Shown here piece by piece: positions 32,452-45,183 of a stretch of 64,000 bases of DNA. The DNA comes from Xiphydria camelus (lineage: Eukaryota; Arthropoda; Insecta; Hymenoptera; Xiphydriidae). Every line of letters starts with the position of its first letter. Positions within the stretch are counted from its first letter, which is position 1. Under the pieces are notes generated by a model. That model was not told where the DNA came from and did not search any database. It saw only the letters and a program-made list of their open reading frames with translations. The position numbers and the translations under genes were made by a program. The stretch spans positions 22,856,278-22,920,277 of the forward strand of contig OY783194.1 of NCBI GenBank assembly GCA_963678675.1, written 5' to 3'.

Positions 32452-32864
32452 CACTATGCCGTCCGCACGTCTAATCGAGATTCTTTTGTTTGGCGCCGGT
32501 AGGACAGACTCATTGTCAGATCATTTCGTTTGTCGCCGGCGGTTTTTCGAGGTTCTCAGGAGATTATAGATCGTCAAGTTTTATATAATCTTATCGTCAG
32601 TTTAATGAGTTCTCAATCCTGTCCCTCTATATTCACAAAATTTCGAGAAAATATTTTAAATAAATGCAAGGTTTTTTGGTATTATATATTTATTTGTTTA
32701 TATTTTCTTAAGTACTTAGTATTTCTCTGTTAAATGACAGGAAGCAAAACAATCTCCGAGGTTTAACGCGACACCACAAGACTTACAGACTAAATTCGTT
32801 GTCCTTCTTTTTTTGTTTTTGTAACATATATGGTGTCAACGTGGTGTCACTGGACGGCATAGTG
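32452..32864. mobile_element. Inverted-repeat MITE, 413 bp, TTAA-like
   Basis: CACTATGCCGTCC ... GGACGGCATAGTG. Left flank TTAA; right flank TTTTAA, so the duplication is imperfect. Internal near-repeats TTTGGCGCCGG and TTTGTCGCCGGCGG near the left end. Confidence 0.65.
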
Positions 32865-33048
32865 TTTTAATGTAAGTACAGAGGTGGATAATTTATAACG
32901 AGATGAATTGAAATTAAATGTGCTTCGAAACGATCGGGTCTATTTATAAATGCAGACCCGATTGCACTATAGTGCAATCAATATTGGAAATTTCACCGTA
33001 AAGACATATCAAATTCTAAAAAATATTGCGCAAATTCCAGCTTTTTAA

Positions 33049-33474
33049 CCCTTTTAGTGCCGAGTGAAAACCGTGTGTTTATGCAAAGATAACCGGACGA
33101 ATTTGACGAATTTACTAAGTTTATGAAAAAGCTCATAAAAGCAAACTAAGAATGTTATTTAAAAAATTCAAAAAGCAGCGTATTACAGAAGAAAGTGGAG
33201 AAAATGTAATGTCAATTGTATTTCAATATATATTGAAAATCATACGAATAACATAAATATTAAACACGATGGAAAACATATAACACCATACACATAAAAC
33301 AAGTTCCTCTTCTATAAACAATATTTGCACATAACAATAATCATCGTTTGATCATAGTTTTATGTAGGTCACGTAGTATGAAGTATAAGCATTACATTTT
33401 CAATAATTTTTAATAAAATAGCCAATATCGGTCCTGAGCGAACAACGATATATCGTCGTCCGGCACTAAAAGGG
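33049..33474. mobile_element. TTAA-type MITE, 426 bp
   Basis: CCCTTTTAGTGCCGAGTG ... GTCCGGCACTAAAAGGG, both sides flanked by TTAA (33045-33048, 33475-33478). Non-coding. Belongs with the CCC-TT-TGCC group at 30327, 37647 and 50234. Confidence 0.9.
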
Positions 33475-33478
33475 TTAA

Positions 33479-34112
33479 TATTATTAGAGACGATTAAAAA
33501 ATCCTCGTACTATATACTCTCTACTACACGCAAAATAATAGTGTACCTATGGTTTGTTTTGAATAGTATTTCCCCGATTAAAGAAAATATTGATATCAGT
33601 TTTCGCTGATGATCATAATTTCATTTCAATGATTTACAGAATAACGAATATTTCTAAATTTGAATTAATAATAATAAAACATCTAGAATTATAATATTAT
33701 ATAACTCTCTAATGTCTTCAGTCTCTAATTATTATTATAAACTGAAAAAACGCCATTATAGCGTGCTTTACTTACAAAATAAAATGTACCTATGTCATTT
33801 ATGAATGCTTTCTATTATCATATATATCGAGGTGCATTTTATTTACGAGTGCGACAGGCCCTGTATTGAAGTATCCTAGAAAGTTCGGAGTAATCTCACA
33901 GTGTTTATAGTTCTTATATTAGCGAGCAGTCAATACGTTTAAAAGGAAAACAATGAAACGTAATATAAACATTTTAGAAAGTAATTATTCTATAGGTAAG
34001 TTACGCTACTTTGTGTTCCACACAATGAACAATTTTCCATTATAACATTTCTTTATATGACTTACCATTGCAGTAGTATACAGTCGAGAACTGAAACTGC
34101 TTTAGAGTAGTA
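33479..34112. other. Unassigned, A+T-rich
   Basis: No gene. The repeated phrase AATAGTGTACCTATGG / AAAATGTACCTATG suggests an additional weak repeat. Confidence 0.35.
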
Positions 34113-34501
34113 TATACGGGGTGTTCTCAAACCTCTAACCCAGAGGAAAACCTTATGTTCATTAAAAAATTGCGAACATAATGCAACTGATTTTATTGAA
34201 ATCTGTTAAGAATTTACGGAGAAATTAATTATTAAAAAGTAATTAATATTTTGAATTTATTCGGTATTGATGACGTCGTATAGAAGATAATCGCAATTGC
34301 TATCGTCATTACAAACATTATCTTCATGAGCCCTGATATAACGTCATCAATGCCGAATAAATTCAAAATATTAATTACTTTTTAATAATTAATTTCTCCG
34401 CGTAAATTCTTAACGGATTTCAAAAAAATTAATTGCATTATGTCCGTCATTTTTTAATGAAGGTTTTCCTCTGGGTCAGAGGTTCGAGAACATACGGTAT
34501 A
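34113..34501. repeat. Palindromic MITE, 389 bp
   Basis: TATACGGGGTGTTCTCAAAC and inverted GTTCGAGAACATACGGTATA; arms about 175 bp (AGTAATTAATATTTTGAATT) around a spacer with GATAATCGCAATTGC near 34290-34330. TA target likely. Confidence 0.85.
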
Positions 34502-35509
34502 CACCTAGGTTGGTAAGAAAATTCGATTTTTGTTTTTTACATTTTCAAAAAGTACAACACTAAAAGTATTCTCTAAAAATTCCAAGTGAAGAAAATGAAG
34601 TAGTAACATTAAAGAATGGGACGAATTCTTGTTAATGTATAAATATTGTGAAACTTACCACTTTAAACTTCTCCATTACAAAGATGATTAATTCTTTAAG
34701 ACAGTCCTTGTGGATTATTAATGATAATAATTATTTAATATTTTTGATGAAAATCTAGAGCGGCGAATTTTGTATTTTCTTCAATTTCATCACATCTGAA
34801 TCTACTCTATTTTTCCTACCGGTTGTCAAGTCAGAGGTCGTGGGACGCTCTTAAATTTTCACATTTTTGAGACTTTTTCTGCTCTTTTGGTCGTACCTCA
34901 GTATCCACATAGCGCGAATCGTACAGATGTGTATATGGTTTAAAAATATTCTTATAATATTGCAAATTTATGAATATATTGTAGAAATAAATCTGCAACA
35001 CCGTAGGTATGTTATATGGAAAAAATTGGTTACATACATTTGTTATATTGCGAAACAATTATGGCACAATAATTTAGTACAAAATATTAGATCATAGTTG
35101 GATATCTGAAAATAATCGAAATGTGTAGGAGAAAGTAGGGTAGCTCAAGCTACTATGATGGCCCTTGGTTCTTACGGTTCGTAATAGTGAACAGGGGCCA
35201 AGAAAATGATCGGGGTTACTCCAGTTTCTTCTTCTTTACAGAAATGTATAATCGATATTTTTATTGAATAAGCATTTATCTCGATTGGAAAATGAATGTA
35301 ACGTTTTAGTAAAATTACAGAAAATGAAGAAATTAATTATTTACGATTCGATTCAACTTCTGCTACAGATTCACTGGTCTCTCCTTTCTCTTGTGGTAGA
35401 ATTAGATTCAGATAAAGGATATTACCGTACGTAATTAATTAACGAAGAAATCGATTCCTCAGTTTGCCTTGCTCTACTCTTTGTCAATTGATCTTCTACA
35501 TTAATAATA

Positions 35510-35510
<1 letters not shown>
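34502..35510. other. Unassigned; one GGCCC hairpin
   Basis: At 35132-35205 a decayed hairpin (TAGGGTAGCTCAAGC; GGCCCTTGGTTCTTACGG ... AACAGGGGCC) resembles the GTAAAGTGGGG / GGCCCCTCG family. Otherwise nothing. Confidence 0.45.

Positions 35511-35512
<2 letters not shown>

Positions 35513-35556
<44 letters not shown>
35513..35556. repeat. (GA)n microsatellite
   Basis: About twenty GA units with one interruption, directly before the palindrome at 35572. Confidence 0.9.
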
Positions 35557-35557
<1 letters not shown>

Positions 35558-35571
35558 TGACACATTATATA

Positions 35572-35729
35572 TATCGCACACCTAGATCAAAACAGTATCA
35601 ACTCAAAAAAATTGTTTTCCAGAAAAAGTAAACCCCTTATCAAATATCGATATGAGAATCAGTTTTTTTGCCATTTCTGAAAAACAAGTTTGTTTTGAGT
35701 TGATACTGTTTTGATCTAGGTGTGCGATA
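35572..35729. repeat. Palindromic MITE, 158 bp
   Basis: TATCGCACACCTAGATCAAA ... TTTGATCTAGGTGTGCGATA, arms about 55 bp including ACAGTATCAACTCAAA. Confidence 0.85.
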
Positions 35730-36143
35730 CGATATGTAAGTGACTGAGCTGCGTGTTACCAGCTCCATCATAAGTATAATACTATTGTATTTAGCACTGT
35801 GCATACTATCGATCCTGAATAAGTTTGTCATTTGCTGGAATTTGAAAAGAAGAACTGCGTCGGGGGAGATCTAATTTTCTTTGATCATTTCGTGTACGAC
35901 CATCTATAGAATACGTCGTGATAAAGTTTCGAAGTGAAAATTTTTGTATGACCAGTACATCCGTTTGCAAGAGGCGCCTCGAGGAAAAAGGAACTGTGCC
36001 AAGTAGACCTACTCTCCTGTGCCTAGATAGACGAAACTTTTCGAAATAGGATGGACGATGATATTTGTAAGTATGCATAAAAATATGCTGGACTCGAATC
36101 CTTTCTAGAATTTAGTGAGCGTGTGTGATTTTACACATGTATT
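35730..36143. other. Unassigned
   Basis: A 90-codon minus-strand frame (35806-36078) with no recognisable motif; no other features. Confidence 0.35.
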
Positions 36144-36563
36144 CGGTTGATGCATAAGTTCCCGCCGTTTGTTTTCTTTTTTAAATTGCGCGTTAAAAAT
36201 AAAACGTTTTTCCATTATGTTTTGTGTTAATCGAAAGAAAATTTTTTGCTTCACAAGACAGTGTATTTGATTTTTTCGTTGGAGTTTAAAAAATTAGCAT
36301 TTTCGACACCATCTTCTTTTTGCGTTTAATCGAGGTGCCAAACGCAAAAAGAAGATGGTGTCGAAAATGCTCATTTTTGTCGACTTGACACTCTATTTAA
36401 ATGATCTGAAAATTAACAAAAATTAACTCCAACAAAAAAATCAAATACACTATCTTGTAGAGCAAAAAATTTTCTGTCGATTAACACAAGACATTATGCC
36501 AAAACATTTTACATTTAACGCGCAATTTAAAAAAGAAAACAAACGACGGGAACTTACAAGTTT
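36144..36563. mobile_element. Foldback element with mariner-like ends
   Basis: CGGTTGATGCATAAGTTCCC and inverted GGGAACTTACAAG. The outer arms are about 150 bp (CGCGCAATTTAAAAAAGAAA); an inner perfect palindrome lies at 36296-36385 (CACCATCTTCTTTTTGCGTT / AACGCAAAAAGAAGATGGTG). The GGTTG(A/G)TGCA(A/T)AAGT start resembles ITRs of some mariner lineages; assignment tentative. Confidence 0.75.
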
Positions 36564-37366
36564 CTTGTTACATTTTATAAGGTACTTTTTGAGGATAGGG
36601 GAGGGGTTGAAGCGCTGCATGCAGTTTTTGTTGGACTTTTAAAAGTCAACACAAATTTTATGGTTCAATTTGTTTAAAGCTCTTAATATTCCAGTGAGAA
36701 AAATCTTAAAATACTTTGATATCCCACAATTACCTACACTTTGAAAGTAGGCTGAATTTTTGTTGAAATACTTACACCTAATGCATCCAGCTATCGACTT
36801 AAGGGGATTTAGAAGTATTTATTTAAAATATATAATCTAGCAAAAGAAAACAATTAAAAAAAACTGAGACCAAGTGTAACAATTGAGAACCATGGTTTAT
36901 AAGTGAAATTTATTTCTTTTTATTTATTCTTTATTGTTTTCTTTTATTTCGGAATTAGAGGACTTAGAAAATATAAGGAAAAACATGGCGGCTTACAGGG
37001 AAATCAAAAAGAACTGACCCCTTAACACGTTCAACGCCCAGCGTAAATCGGTGGATTTTCTCCCGGAGCCCAAATCCGAGACTCGGAGTGTAAAAAGCGT
37101 TACGCAAAACAGAGGTGCTCTTGAACGCCAGGAAGCAAGCAAAAATGTACAAAAAAGACTACAACGTATTGCCCTGAGTGTCCACAGTCTACAATGTTTT
37201 AACGAATACCATCGTAACTAATAAAATTTTATATATAGATTTTATATATGTATAAGAGTATGACGAGTATATACAATATAAAATAACAATAAACTATAAA
37301 GTAAACAGAAATAAACAAAAAATACTTATACCAATAATAAAATAAAATAATAATTTATAGAACATA
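36564..37366. other. Unassigned; one solo TTAA-type end
   Basis: TTAACACGTTCAACGCCCAG at 37022 resembles the left end of a TTAA-type element but no partner was found downstream. Rest A+T-rich. Confidence 0.35.
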
Positions 37367-37560
37367 TTTGTACTAACACATTCAAAATATACTTATATTT
37401 AAATTTGTTTTAAAAAAATATTATTTTAATAAAATAATAAATTCTAAAATACTTATACTAAAAAAATTAAATATGCGTTTTATAATTTATTATTTTATTA
37501 AAATCATATTTTTTAAAAACAAATTTAAATATAAGTATATTTTTAATGTGTTAGTACAAT
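37367..37560. repeat. A+T-rich palindrome, 194 bp
   Basis: TTGTACTAACACATTCAAAA ... TTTTTAATGTGTTAGTACAA, arms about 90 bp including ATATACTTATATTTAAATTT. Confidence 0.85.
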
Positions 37561-37646
37561 TGTATTAAGTTATGTGTACCTATATAGCCATCATAATTGT
37601 GTTGGAAATAAAATGACTACAAATTATCTCCAAAATCTTGTTTTAA

Positions 37647-37868
37647 CCCCTTCAGACCTGATTTTTTTTTTCACGGAGTAAGAAAAATTGTTAATGATGT
37701 TTTAGCCTTTGGAGTATTATTATATTTTAACATATTTTTGCAATCTTTATGTTTTAAATTTTCTTATATTTATGTGCAAACAGTACAAAATTGTATTGTT
37801 ACGTAACATTTTCAAAGAAAATAGCTAAAACCCAATGTACATTCTCGTGTACACCAGGTCTGAAGGGG
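37647..37868. mobile_element. TTAA-type MITE, 222 bp
   Basis: CCCCTTCAGACCTG ... CAGGTCTGAAGGGG with TTAA on both sides (37643-37646, 37869-37872). Perfect 14-bp TIRs. Confidence 0.95.
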
Positions 37869-37872
37869 TTAA

Positions 37873-38891
37873 TTAGACGAAGAAAAGTGTCACCTGTTTA
37901 CGGGTGACGGGGCCACCGCGGAAACAGCCGTCACCAGACATTCGAAAAACGTTAAAAAATACTTCCGCGAGCGTTGCTGTAATATATCAGATTCCCATTG
38001 AGAGAAAATGAGGTCTTAATGAAATCGCACAATATCATTCGCACGACCGCGTGTCCCGTAACCCCGGGGCTACGGAAGAGATGAAATTGCGCGCGATTGA
38101 CCAAGCGAGGAAAGAATAATAATCTTATCTGAAATATTGACCGTATACGGATCGACGGGTCCATCGCGTTTTATCCGTTATCGACAACTCGCAACGCGCG
38201 CGAGTGGACGCCGGGTATGATTTAGTCGGCCGTCGGGCGCCTCATCGTTGGGTGGGTAGAGGTTTCGGGACGCGAGTCGCCGCGCGCGCGCGGGCCTTTA
38301 CTTTGTTGTCGTTACTGCAGCTCGCCGCGACGAGTTACGAGTGCGATCAGTAATATAAACACACCGCGGTAGAGTGCCGCAGTTGTCCGGTGTCCGTTGA
38401 AGTGCGACAAACGATATAATAGGTACACGGCTATCGCGACGCATCTGTGGCATCGAAACCTACGTCGAAAGTTGCTTGCAGATTTACCAGTATAATACGA
38501 CATGTACGTCGGCGCGCGGCTAAGTTTCGAGCAGGCCTTGAGTATCGTCACTGCCAACTGGAGACGTAAGCATGAGATGGAAATTATATGACTGTTCTTG
38601 CCTGCAGCTTCTCTCGAGATGCAACGACGCGTTGCATGTACCAGTATATCTCGGATAGAAAATAATTTTTTGTAAACGGATTAGTTCGTCCGCAATTTCT
38701 TTCAAATGTAGCATGAACGTGGTATGTTCCAAAGCAAAGGTTTAGAGAGGAATGGTCCAATTTGGATGCTGGTTCAACTTACAAGGGAAGCTAGGGAAAT
38801 CGGAAATGCAGAAAATTCTGTTACTCCGAAAGCATAGAGTGGTTCAATTTGTATACAAAAAGTCTTTTCATTGGTGCTACAATATGGTTTG
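37873..38891. other. Unassigned with CpG-rich patch (possible promoter)
   Basis: 38170-38530 is CpG-rich (GTCGCCGCGCGCGCGCGGGC near 38276) followed by GCGATCAGTAATATAAACAC and GTCCGGTGTCCGTTGAAGTG, which look like insect 5' UTR/initiator sequence. No coding exon is recognised. Confidence 0.3.
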
Positions 38892-39413
38892 AAGGGGTAA
38901 GATCTCCCCTTCAAAAAGTATAGATTGTTTTTCCTTTTTACGGGAGTAACTCCCGAATGATGAAAGATATGGAAAGAAAGTTTAAATAAAAGTTTTATGC
39001 TTTTCTTGGGTCCATCAAATTGAGAAAAAGTAATGTGGTCAAGGAAGAATTTCTTTTTGAGTTACCATCACTACCAACTTATGAAAATGGGTATTTACAT
39101 TTTTTAAGTTTATATGCGAAAAGAGATCATCGATAAGTAATTTTACATAAGTAAATTTATGAGCTGCGTAAGTTCATTTGTATTGGTTGATAGTGGGAGT
39201 AACTCGAAAAAGAAAATTTTCTTCAAGAGCTATTCCCCTCCTCTCCTCCTCGCTCCTTTGCTCCTCTCTCCTCTTCAATTTTATAGATCGCAGAAAACCA
39301 TAAAACTTTTATTTAAACTTTTTTCCTTTATTACCTATTTACCATTTGGGAGCTATTCCCGTGAAGACGAAAAATCTACATTTTTTTTCTAGAGGAGACT
39401 TAACCCCTTAAAA
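38892..39413. repeat. Inverted-repeat element, about 520 bp
   Basis: GAAGGGGTAAGATCTCC near the left end and GGAGACTTAACCCCTTAA at the right are inverted; the arms also share AAAGTTTAAATAAAAGTTTT / AAAACTTTTATTTAAACTTT. Diverged TTAA-type or other MITE. Confidence 0.55.
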
Positions 39414-40420
39414 CCGCATAAACTTCCTTTGACAGTGGGTAGATTAATGATACAGGATAAAAAGGAGATACTGCAATTTATGCAATTTTTTTAAGAGAAT
39501 ACAGCTAGTTTGAGTGGAAATAAGATTATTTCGAATGCAACAGATTTTAATTGAGTAAATGATGTTAAATTAAACGAAATATACTATATTATTTTAAGAT
39601 ATGAACAAATAAAGATGTGCCTTACACATGAAAACATTTTTATTTTACTTCACCCTTGCAGTAGAGAGTACCCTCTGTATTTCAATTTCTCGCATATTTC
39701 ACATTTCTCCCCTTCTCATTTCTCATATATTTCAATGTAGGAGAAGACCTCCTACCACCATTTTCGCTACGATATTTCAAATTTGCCTCTTTTTCTTTAC
39801 AAATTTAATCATTTATATGAAAAGGTTGATTACAAAAAATAAATTGTATAGTTTTTATTCGGAAAACTTTATTAAAAAGAGACTGCGCTCATTGTTTACG
39901 TTTTCCTTGGCAGGATTTATCGAATATAATGGGGGTTGGTCTGCATATAATGTGCATTCCATCAAAATCAAGCGTTTGTTGCACGCTATACACTCTTCGA
40001 GAATCGTCATTACTATCAATTAGGCCAATATGTCATAACGTTAAGATGATATCACTAGGTTGTTGACACACAGGCGCTGCCTCGTTGTGGGAATATATTA
40101 GTACCAATATAGAGTACACACATCAACTCTCGTTAAACGTCGCGCCTGCTACGTGGTGTAGGTGTTTGTCCTACTATCCCCTTGATTCTTAGATGCATTC
40201 ACGATGACGAAGTGGAAGGCGTTAAGATAGTGAAGAATCCATTCGTGCTAATTCAATGTGTGATTGAAGCATTCCTTTGATACAGGCTAATATTCTGATT
40301 CTTCTCTGATTCTTTCTTTGCTTTTCTTTTTCTGCATATTCAGAGATAATAGTTCACTTTGATATTCTCCATAACTGTGTACCTACTAATATAAAGTATA
40401 AACTATTTTCTGTAATACTG
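39414..40420. other. Unassigned
   Basis: A 131-codon plus frame (39628-40023) is Phe/Ile/Ser-rich as expected from T-rich DNA and is not supported. No TIRs. Confidence 0.4.
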
Positions 40421-40667
40421 CCAGTAATATTCAGCTTCTGAAATTCTATAAATCTGATAATAGGTTTGTGATAATATATCAAATTTGGGAATTTTTGTGA
40501 AACTGATTATTTATAAATTTTAATGACTTTTTATCAGAACGTCCTACCAGTAATATTCAGCTTCTAAAATTCTATAAATCTGATAATAGGTTTGTGATAA
40601 TATAGCAAATTTGGGAATTTGTGAAACTGATTATTTATAAATTTTAATGACTTTTTATCAAAACGTC
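40421..40667 (+). repeat. Two-copy tandem duplication, 126-bp period
   Basis: CCAGTAATATTCAGCTTCTG at 40421 repeats at 40547, with about 97 percent identity over the unit (GATAATAGGTTTGTGATAAT, TTTTAATGACTTTTTATCA); the second copy is about four bases shorter. Confidence 0.9.
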
Positions 40668-41452
40668 TGTTTTGTAGAATAATGAGGCTGGAAATAGAGT
40701 TTCAATTTTGTTTGAGGTCCAGCAGGTCGAAATTAGAGTTGGAAGTATACTCACACACAGATTCTAATCTAAACCTGTTCGTGATCATATGAGGACGATG
40801 ATTACGAAATTAGAGTTGCATCTAGAGCGGCAAACCGATACTTCAAAGAAATGAGGTTTTCCAGGTTCAGATTAGAGTTTGAATTTCGACTCGGGATAAG
40901 TAATGTTGGTCTTAGCGTTCTTGGTAGGTTAATACAAAAAAACTCTTCAATTTTTATTTTCGTTAGGTCATGAGATGAGTTGTGTCGTTTCTGAATACTT
41001 GACATTCTATCCAACTTTTTGACTTATGACACGTTTAATATTCTTTTATTGTTTCAATAAACTATACTAAAAGTGAATTAATAAAAAAACAAAAATGACA
41101 ACGTTTTTTTATAACTATAATAATAACAAGATGTAAAACAAGTATGAGCTTTCTTATACGTAAGAAAAAAGGACCTAGCACATTAACAAGTACAGAGCCT
41201 TAAATTAATAAAAGAAAACAAGGCAAAGTATCAACATATTTAACAAGTTTTTACAAACTTTCAAAAAAACAGCATAACATTGTTTGATATGATTTGAATT
41301 TAGTAACGATAAAAGATCTTTTTTTTGTTGTCTTTAATATTTAATTTATTTTTGTAAACGGGCTTTAAAACAGGGACGCCTTGAATAAGTCCAATAGTCC
41401 TTCTTGTTATAATATTAATATCTTGGAACTCATCGGCTGCATACGTTTTCTA
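40668..41452. other. Unassigned, A+T-rich
   Basis: No features recognised; the 70-codon minus frame at 40802-41014 is unsupported. Confidence 0.4.
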
Positions 41453-42724
41453 CACTACGCAACAAAATTATCGCAACAACTTATTTTACTCTAAAAATTG
41501 TCAAACTTCGGAAGCCCGTAGCACAGCGAAAAATCATCGTATCGCTATCTTTTTTTTTAAAATTAAAGCTTAAAATCTCAGTTTTACTATCCCAAAGTTT
41601 ATTTTTCGATTTAAAGCGCCGAGAGATTAAGAGACCCTGAAAATCAAGGTCATCTTTTGAAACTTAAAAATTTGCAAAGTTTGCGCATTTTGACACGGAG
41701 TTACAAAAATTTTGATTTCAAATTCTAATCACAGAAAATGAAAGTTCAACTCTTTACCTTTAATTAAAAAAAAAATTTTACTTTTCGATTTTTCTACGCC
41801 ATTCTACAGCGTTTTAAATAAAAAAAACTGAAAATCCCGTTTTTTCCCGTGTTACAGGGCCCAGGTAACGCGACAAATAATCATATTTTTTTAGACAAAT
41901 GCATGGGCTTTATTGGGGAATCAAAATGCATCGCTTTCATATGAATTTTTTCTCAAAGAACAGATGGTGGCCTACAAAATTTTTCGATGTTCAGGAGTGA
42001 AAATACCGTTCGAACACGAAACTTCCTATAGAACTCGTCCAGGTACACTTGTACAGTAAGTTATATATAACATACGTGCAATACCTTTTCGGCGACCTCT
42101 AACTTGGCCCCAATACCCCGTGTTAATTTACGAACGGCTTCTATGTAACTTCGCCCCAAAATGTCCCCATCTCGATACCAAAATCCCTGAAGAAGTAGTC
42201 TAGGTATACCTGGACGCAATATACGACCTCCAATAATTCGTACAAAAATTTATAAGTTCGCAATTGATGTTCAGTTGAGTAATACTCCCAAAAACCGGGA
42301 TTTTCATTTTTTTTTTATTTAAAACGCTGTAGAATGGCGTAGAAAAATCGGAAAGTAAATTTTGTTTTTAATTAAAGGTAAAGAGTTGAACTCTTTTAAT
42401 GCTGAATAGCATTTAATGCTGAAAATGCTGAATAGCATTTTCTGTGATCAGAATTTGAAAACAAAATTTTTGTAACTCCGTGTCAATGCACAAACTTTGC
42501 AAATGTTTAAGTTTCAAAAGATGACCTTGATTTTCAGGGTCTCTTAATCTCTCGGCGCTTTAAATCGAAAAATAAATTTTGGGATAGTAAAGCTGAGATT
42601 TTAAGCTTTTATTAAAAAAAAAAAAAGATAGGGATACGATGATTTTTCGCTGTGCGACGGGCTTCTGAAGTTTGACAAATTTTTAGAGTAAAATAAGTTG
42701 TTGCGATAATTTTGTTGAGTAGTG
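41453..42724. mobile_element. Long-TIR Tc1-type element, 1272 bp
   Basis: CACTACGCAACAAAATTATC and inverted GATAATTTTGTTGAGTAGTG flanked by TA (41451-41452, 42725-42726). Arms are about 380-430 bp and include AATCTCTCGGCGCTTTAAAT on one side; the right arm has a short local duplication (TGCTGAATAGCATTT twice near 42400-42445). The unique centre (41860-42290) has no ORF. Confidence 0.85.
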
Positions 42725-42762
42725 TATATAAATAGTGTGTTCGGGTTGGCCTTATCAGTTTT

Positions 42763-43540
42763 TCAAACTTTAACTTCACTTATTTTACGTGAGCTCAGTT
42801 TAATTTGTAGTTGTTCATTCAGTGCCTTAACATTTAAAAAATCGTTATGGCATAATTCATTTACACTATACGGATCACCTTTCTTTTTTACCGATCGTAT
42901 AAGTTGCGTATAATGGCCGGGAACGTAAATAGGACCCGATTTTAAAGATCTTTTTATCTGTCTCTCGATTACCGAGTGCACACTGTCACCCTTGTTTTGA
43001 GTGTGATCAGTGATCAGATATTTGTGTTGTAATTGATTTTATTTGAGTATATTTCATAACTGCATAGTAATAAGCAGCCACCATAAATTAATTTTTTTGC
43101 TGGCTGCTGCAATTATCAGAGTAAAAAATTATGTCTAAATCAGTTTCTGCACCTTGAAGAGTTTTCTCTATAAACATTAGTACATAGCTGGCAATTTCTT
43201 CAACGCCTCGCTTGCCCTGTCCTTCATGCCATATTATTTTTTGTTATTAATTCAATTATAGTAAAGTTATAGCCATTTGATTTAGATTTGCAGTAGAATA
43301 GTTACACATCGCCACGAGGACAAGAGGGAGGACAGCTTGCAAATCATAAACTGCTACGATATAATTTTTGCTTACTTTACTTTTTCCTTCATTTTTTTCC
43401 TTTCTTGATAATTCTTTTTCTGCTTGACGTCCATCATATTTACTTCTTAAGTTTTCCTTATCTTCGGCTTCTGCATTGGTGAAGGCGGTGCAGAGTTCGT
43501 ACTGATCTTTCTTTGGAGTAAAAAAGCTGATATTAAATTC
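42763..43540 (-). pseudogene. DUF7869-like protein relic (transposon-associated)
   Basis: On the minus strand, fragments in shifting frames read PKKDQCELCTAFTNAEAEDK, then YIVAVYDLQAVLPLVLVAM, WHEGQGKRGVEEIASYV, DIIFYSDNCSSQQK, AAYYYAVMKY, and finally an open 72-codon piece SVIERQIKRSLKSGPIYVPG through NELCHNDFLNVKALNEQLQI. The order (CxxC, FDLQ-L, WHE-GKRG--EI, YSDNC-GQ, HSVIER) is that of an uncharacterised arthropod family I associate with DUF7869, thought to be transposase-derived. Frames are broken by several stops. The copy begins immediately beside the right TIR of the 41453 element. Confidence 0.6.
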
Positions 43541-44372
43541 ATTATTAAGGAGGAACCTGCATGATTACATGTAATAGTAAATGGGCTTTGTTAATTTGTT
43601 TTATATTATTTGAGTTATATGTAAAGTGCATGTAAAATATCAAATCGATTCACTGCATATGAGAACAAAGTTATAATTATTTTAAAAGTTGAATTTTAAC
43701 ACGGGCTCTTTTGGCGTAATGCCGAAAAGGTCGAATCTAACGGACTTAATGATAAAAAAAAGCACAAAACGGAATAGAAAGTTTCTTATAATTTTGTATA
43801 GTTTGAAAGATAAATATTTGCGGATATATTCAATGCTTGATATTTTCAATGCTTTTTTTTTCAAGACTTACTACTTCGTTAAAAAGATATGTGCAATTTT
43901 TATTCATAAAATGGTCGGCCGTCGTCGCGACGCGTCGTGCGCACTGTGTCGGTCCAGTGTGCGGACGCTCATTTGATTACATGCATTTTATCTTGACCGT
44001 CATTTGACCTGTCGTGTCGTGTCGATCTAGTGTGCGACAAGCTTTACTCGGCTCTCCGATATGTCGAGATAATTTATCGATCATAAACGCGAGATATTTA
44101 TACGAAGGTTTTTTTAGTACTCCTGTATATGCGCCAGTAATAGCCTCTACTATACGATCGTCAAGAGACGCGTAACATCTTATTACTTGGGAGTGCTTCG
44201 AAAAGCCTCCCATCGGAATTTCGAGGAGAAAGATTTGCATCTTAGCTCTAAGCCTGAGTTGTGATATCGTGTCGCATAGGCTTCGTGACTACTCTTCGTG
44301 TTTGAGCAATATTCATCCTCGGGGTGTGCGGAAATTTTATTTATAAACGACGGGAGATTATCTGTAGGTATA
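43541..44372. other. Unassigned
   Basis: An 87-codon minus frame (43977-44240: MQIFLLEIPMGGFSKHSQVI start) and a 95-codon plus frame (43689-43976) have no recognisable motif. 43910-44050 is CpG-richer with repeats GTCGTGTCGTGTCGATCTAG / GTCCAGTGTGCGG. Confidence 0.35.
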
Positions 44373-45183
44373 CCGCATGTCCTATGGCCAACCGCGCAGG
44401 TGAGCTGCGACCTGAATTCTTGACTTCGGCAGTATTTATGCTACAGTTAGAGTGGGCTTCAGACGAGTGCGCTGCATAAGAACCAAAAGTGTCGTCTGCT
44501 CTTCTAATAGCTGTCAATTCGGGAGATCGAAGCGTTTCGTGTAACCTCAAAATCGTAAAGTTTTGAATTAGTAGTGAATAATTTGTAGAAGTGATGAGAA
44601 ATAATCATAAATGATCTTCCGAATTGACACCTTAGGTATCGCTCACGCCACTTCGTAAAACTATTTCCTAGACTCGCGCGGTGCTAGCGCGGAAATAATT
44701 TCTGAAACAAATAGGCATGAGGCGTGTAATTCAGTTGGACATCGAAAAAACCCGAATGATTGTTAACTCTCACTTCTGAACATTACTTACCATTTATTCA
44801 AAGATTCACGATTTCGAGCTTAGACTTCGATCTCCCGAATTGATAGCCATCGGGAGATCAGACGTCTCACACTTTTCGTAAGAACGCAGCGTAAGAGCGA
44901 AAAGCGTCGTCTGATTTTCCGATGTCTGTCAATTCGGAAGATTATTTATGATTATTTCTCATCACTTCTACAAATTATTCACTACTAATTCAAAACTTTA
45001 CGATTTTGAGGTTACATGAAATGCTTCGATCTCCCGAATTGACAGCTATTAGAAGAGCAGTCGACACTTTTCGTTCTTATGCAGCGTACTCGTCTGAAGC
45101 CCACTCTAACTGTACCATAAATACTGCCGAAGTCAAGAATTCAGGTCGCAGCTCACCTGCGCGGTTGGCCATAGGACATGCGG
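44373..45183. mobile_element. TA-flanked inverted-repeat element, 811 bp
   Basis: CCGCATGTCCTATGGCCAAC and inverted GTTGGCCATAGGACATGCGG, flanked by TA. Arms about 250 bp, including GAGTGGGCTTCAGACGAGTG and GAGAAATAATCATAAAT. The centre (44640-44930) holds a second set of TCGGGAGATC(A/G)-containing short inverted copies. Related to 8774-9171. ORFs in the arms are mirror images. Confidence 0.85.

Noticed and set aside
39628..40023. 131-codon plus-strand frame
   Set aside because: Phe/Ile/Ser-rich product of T-rich DNA with no motif and no codon pattern of a gene.
43977..44240. 87-codon minus-strand ORF
   Set aside because: Open but without similarity to any family I know and without a supporting neighbour; kept only as unassigned.
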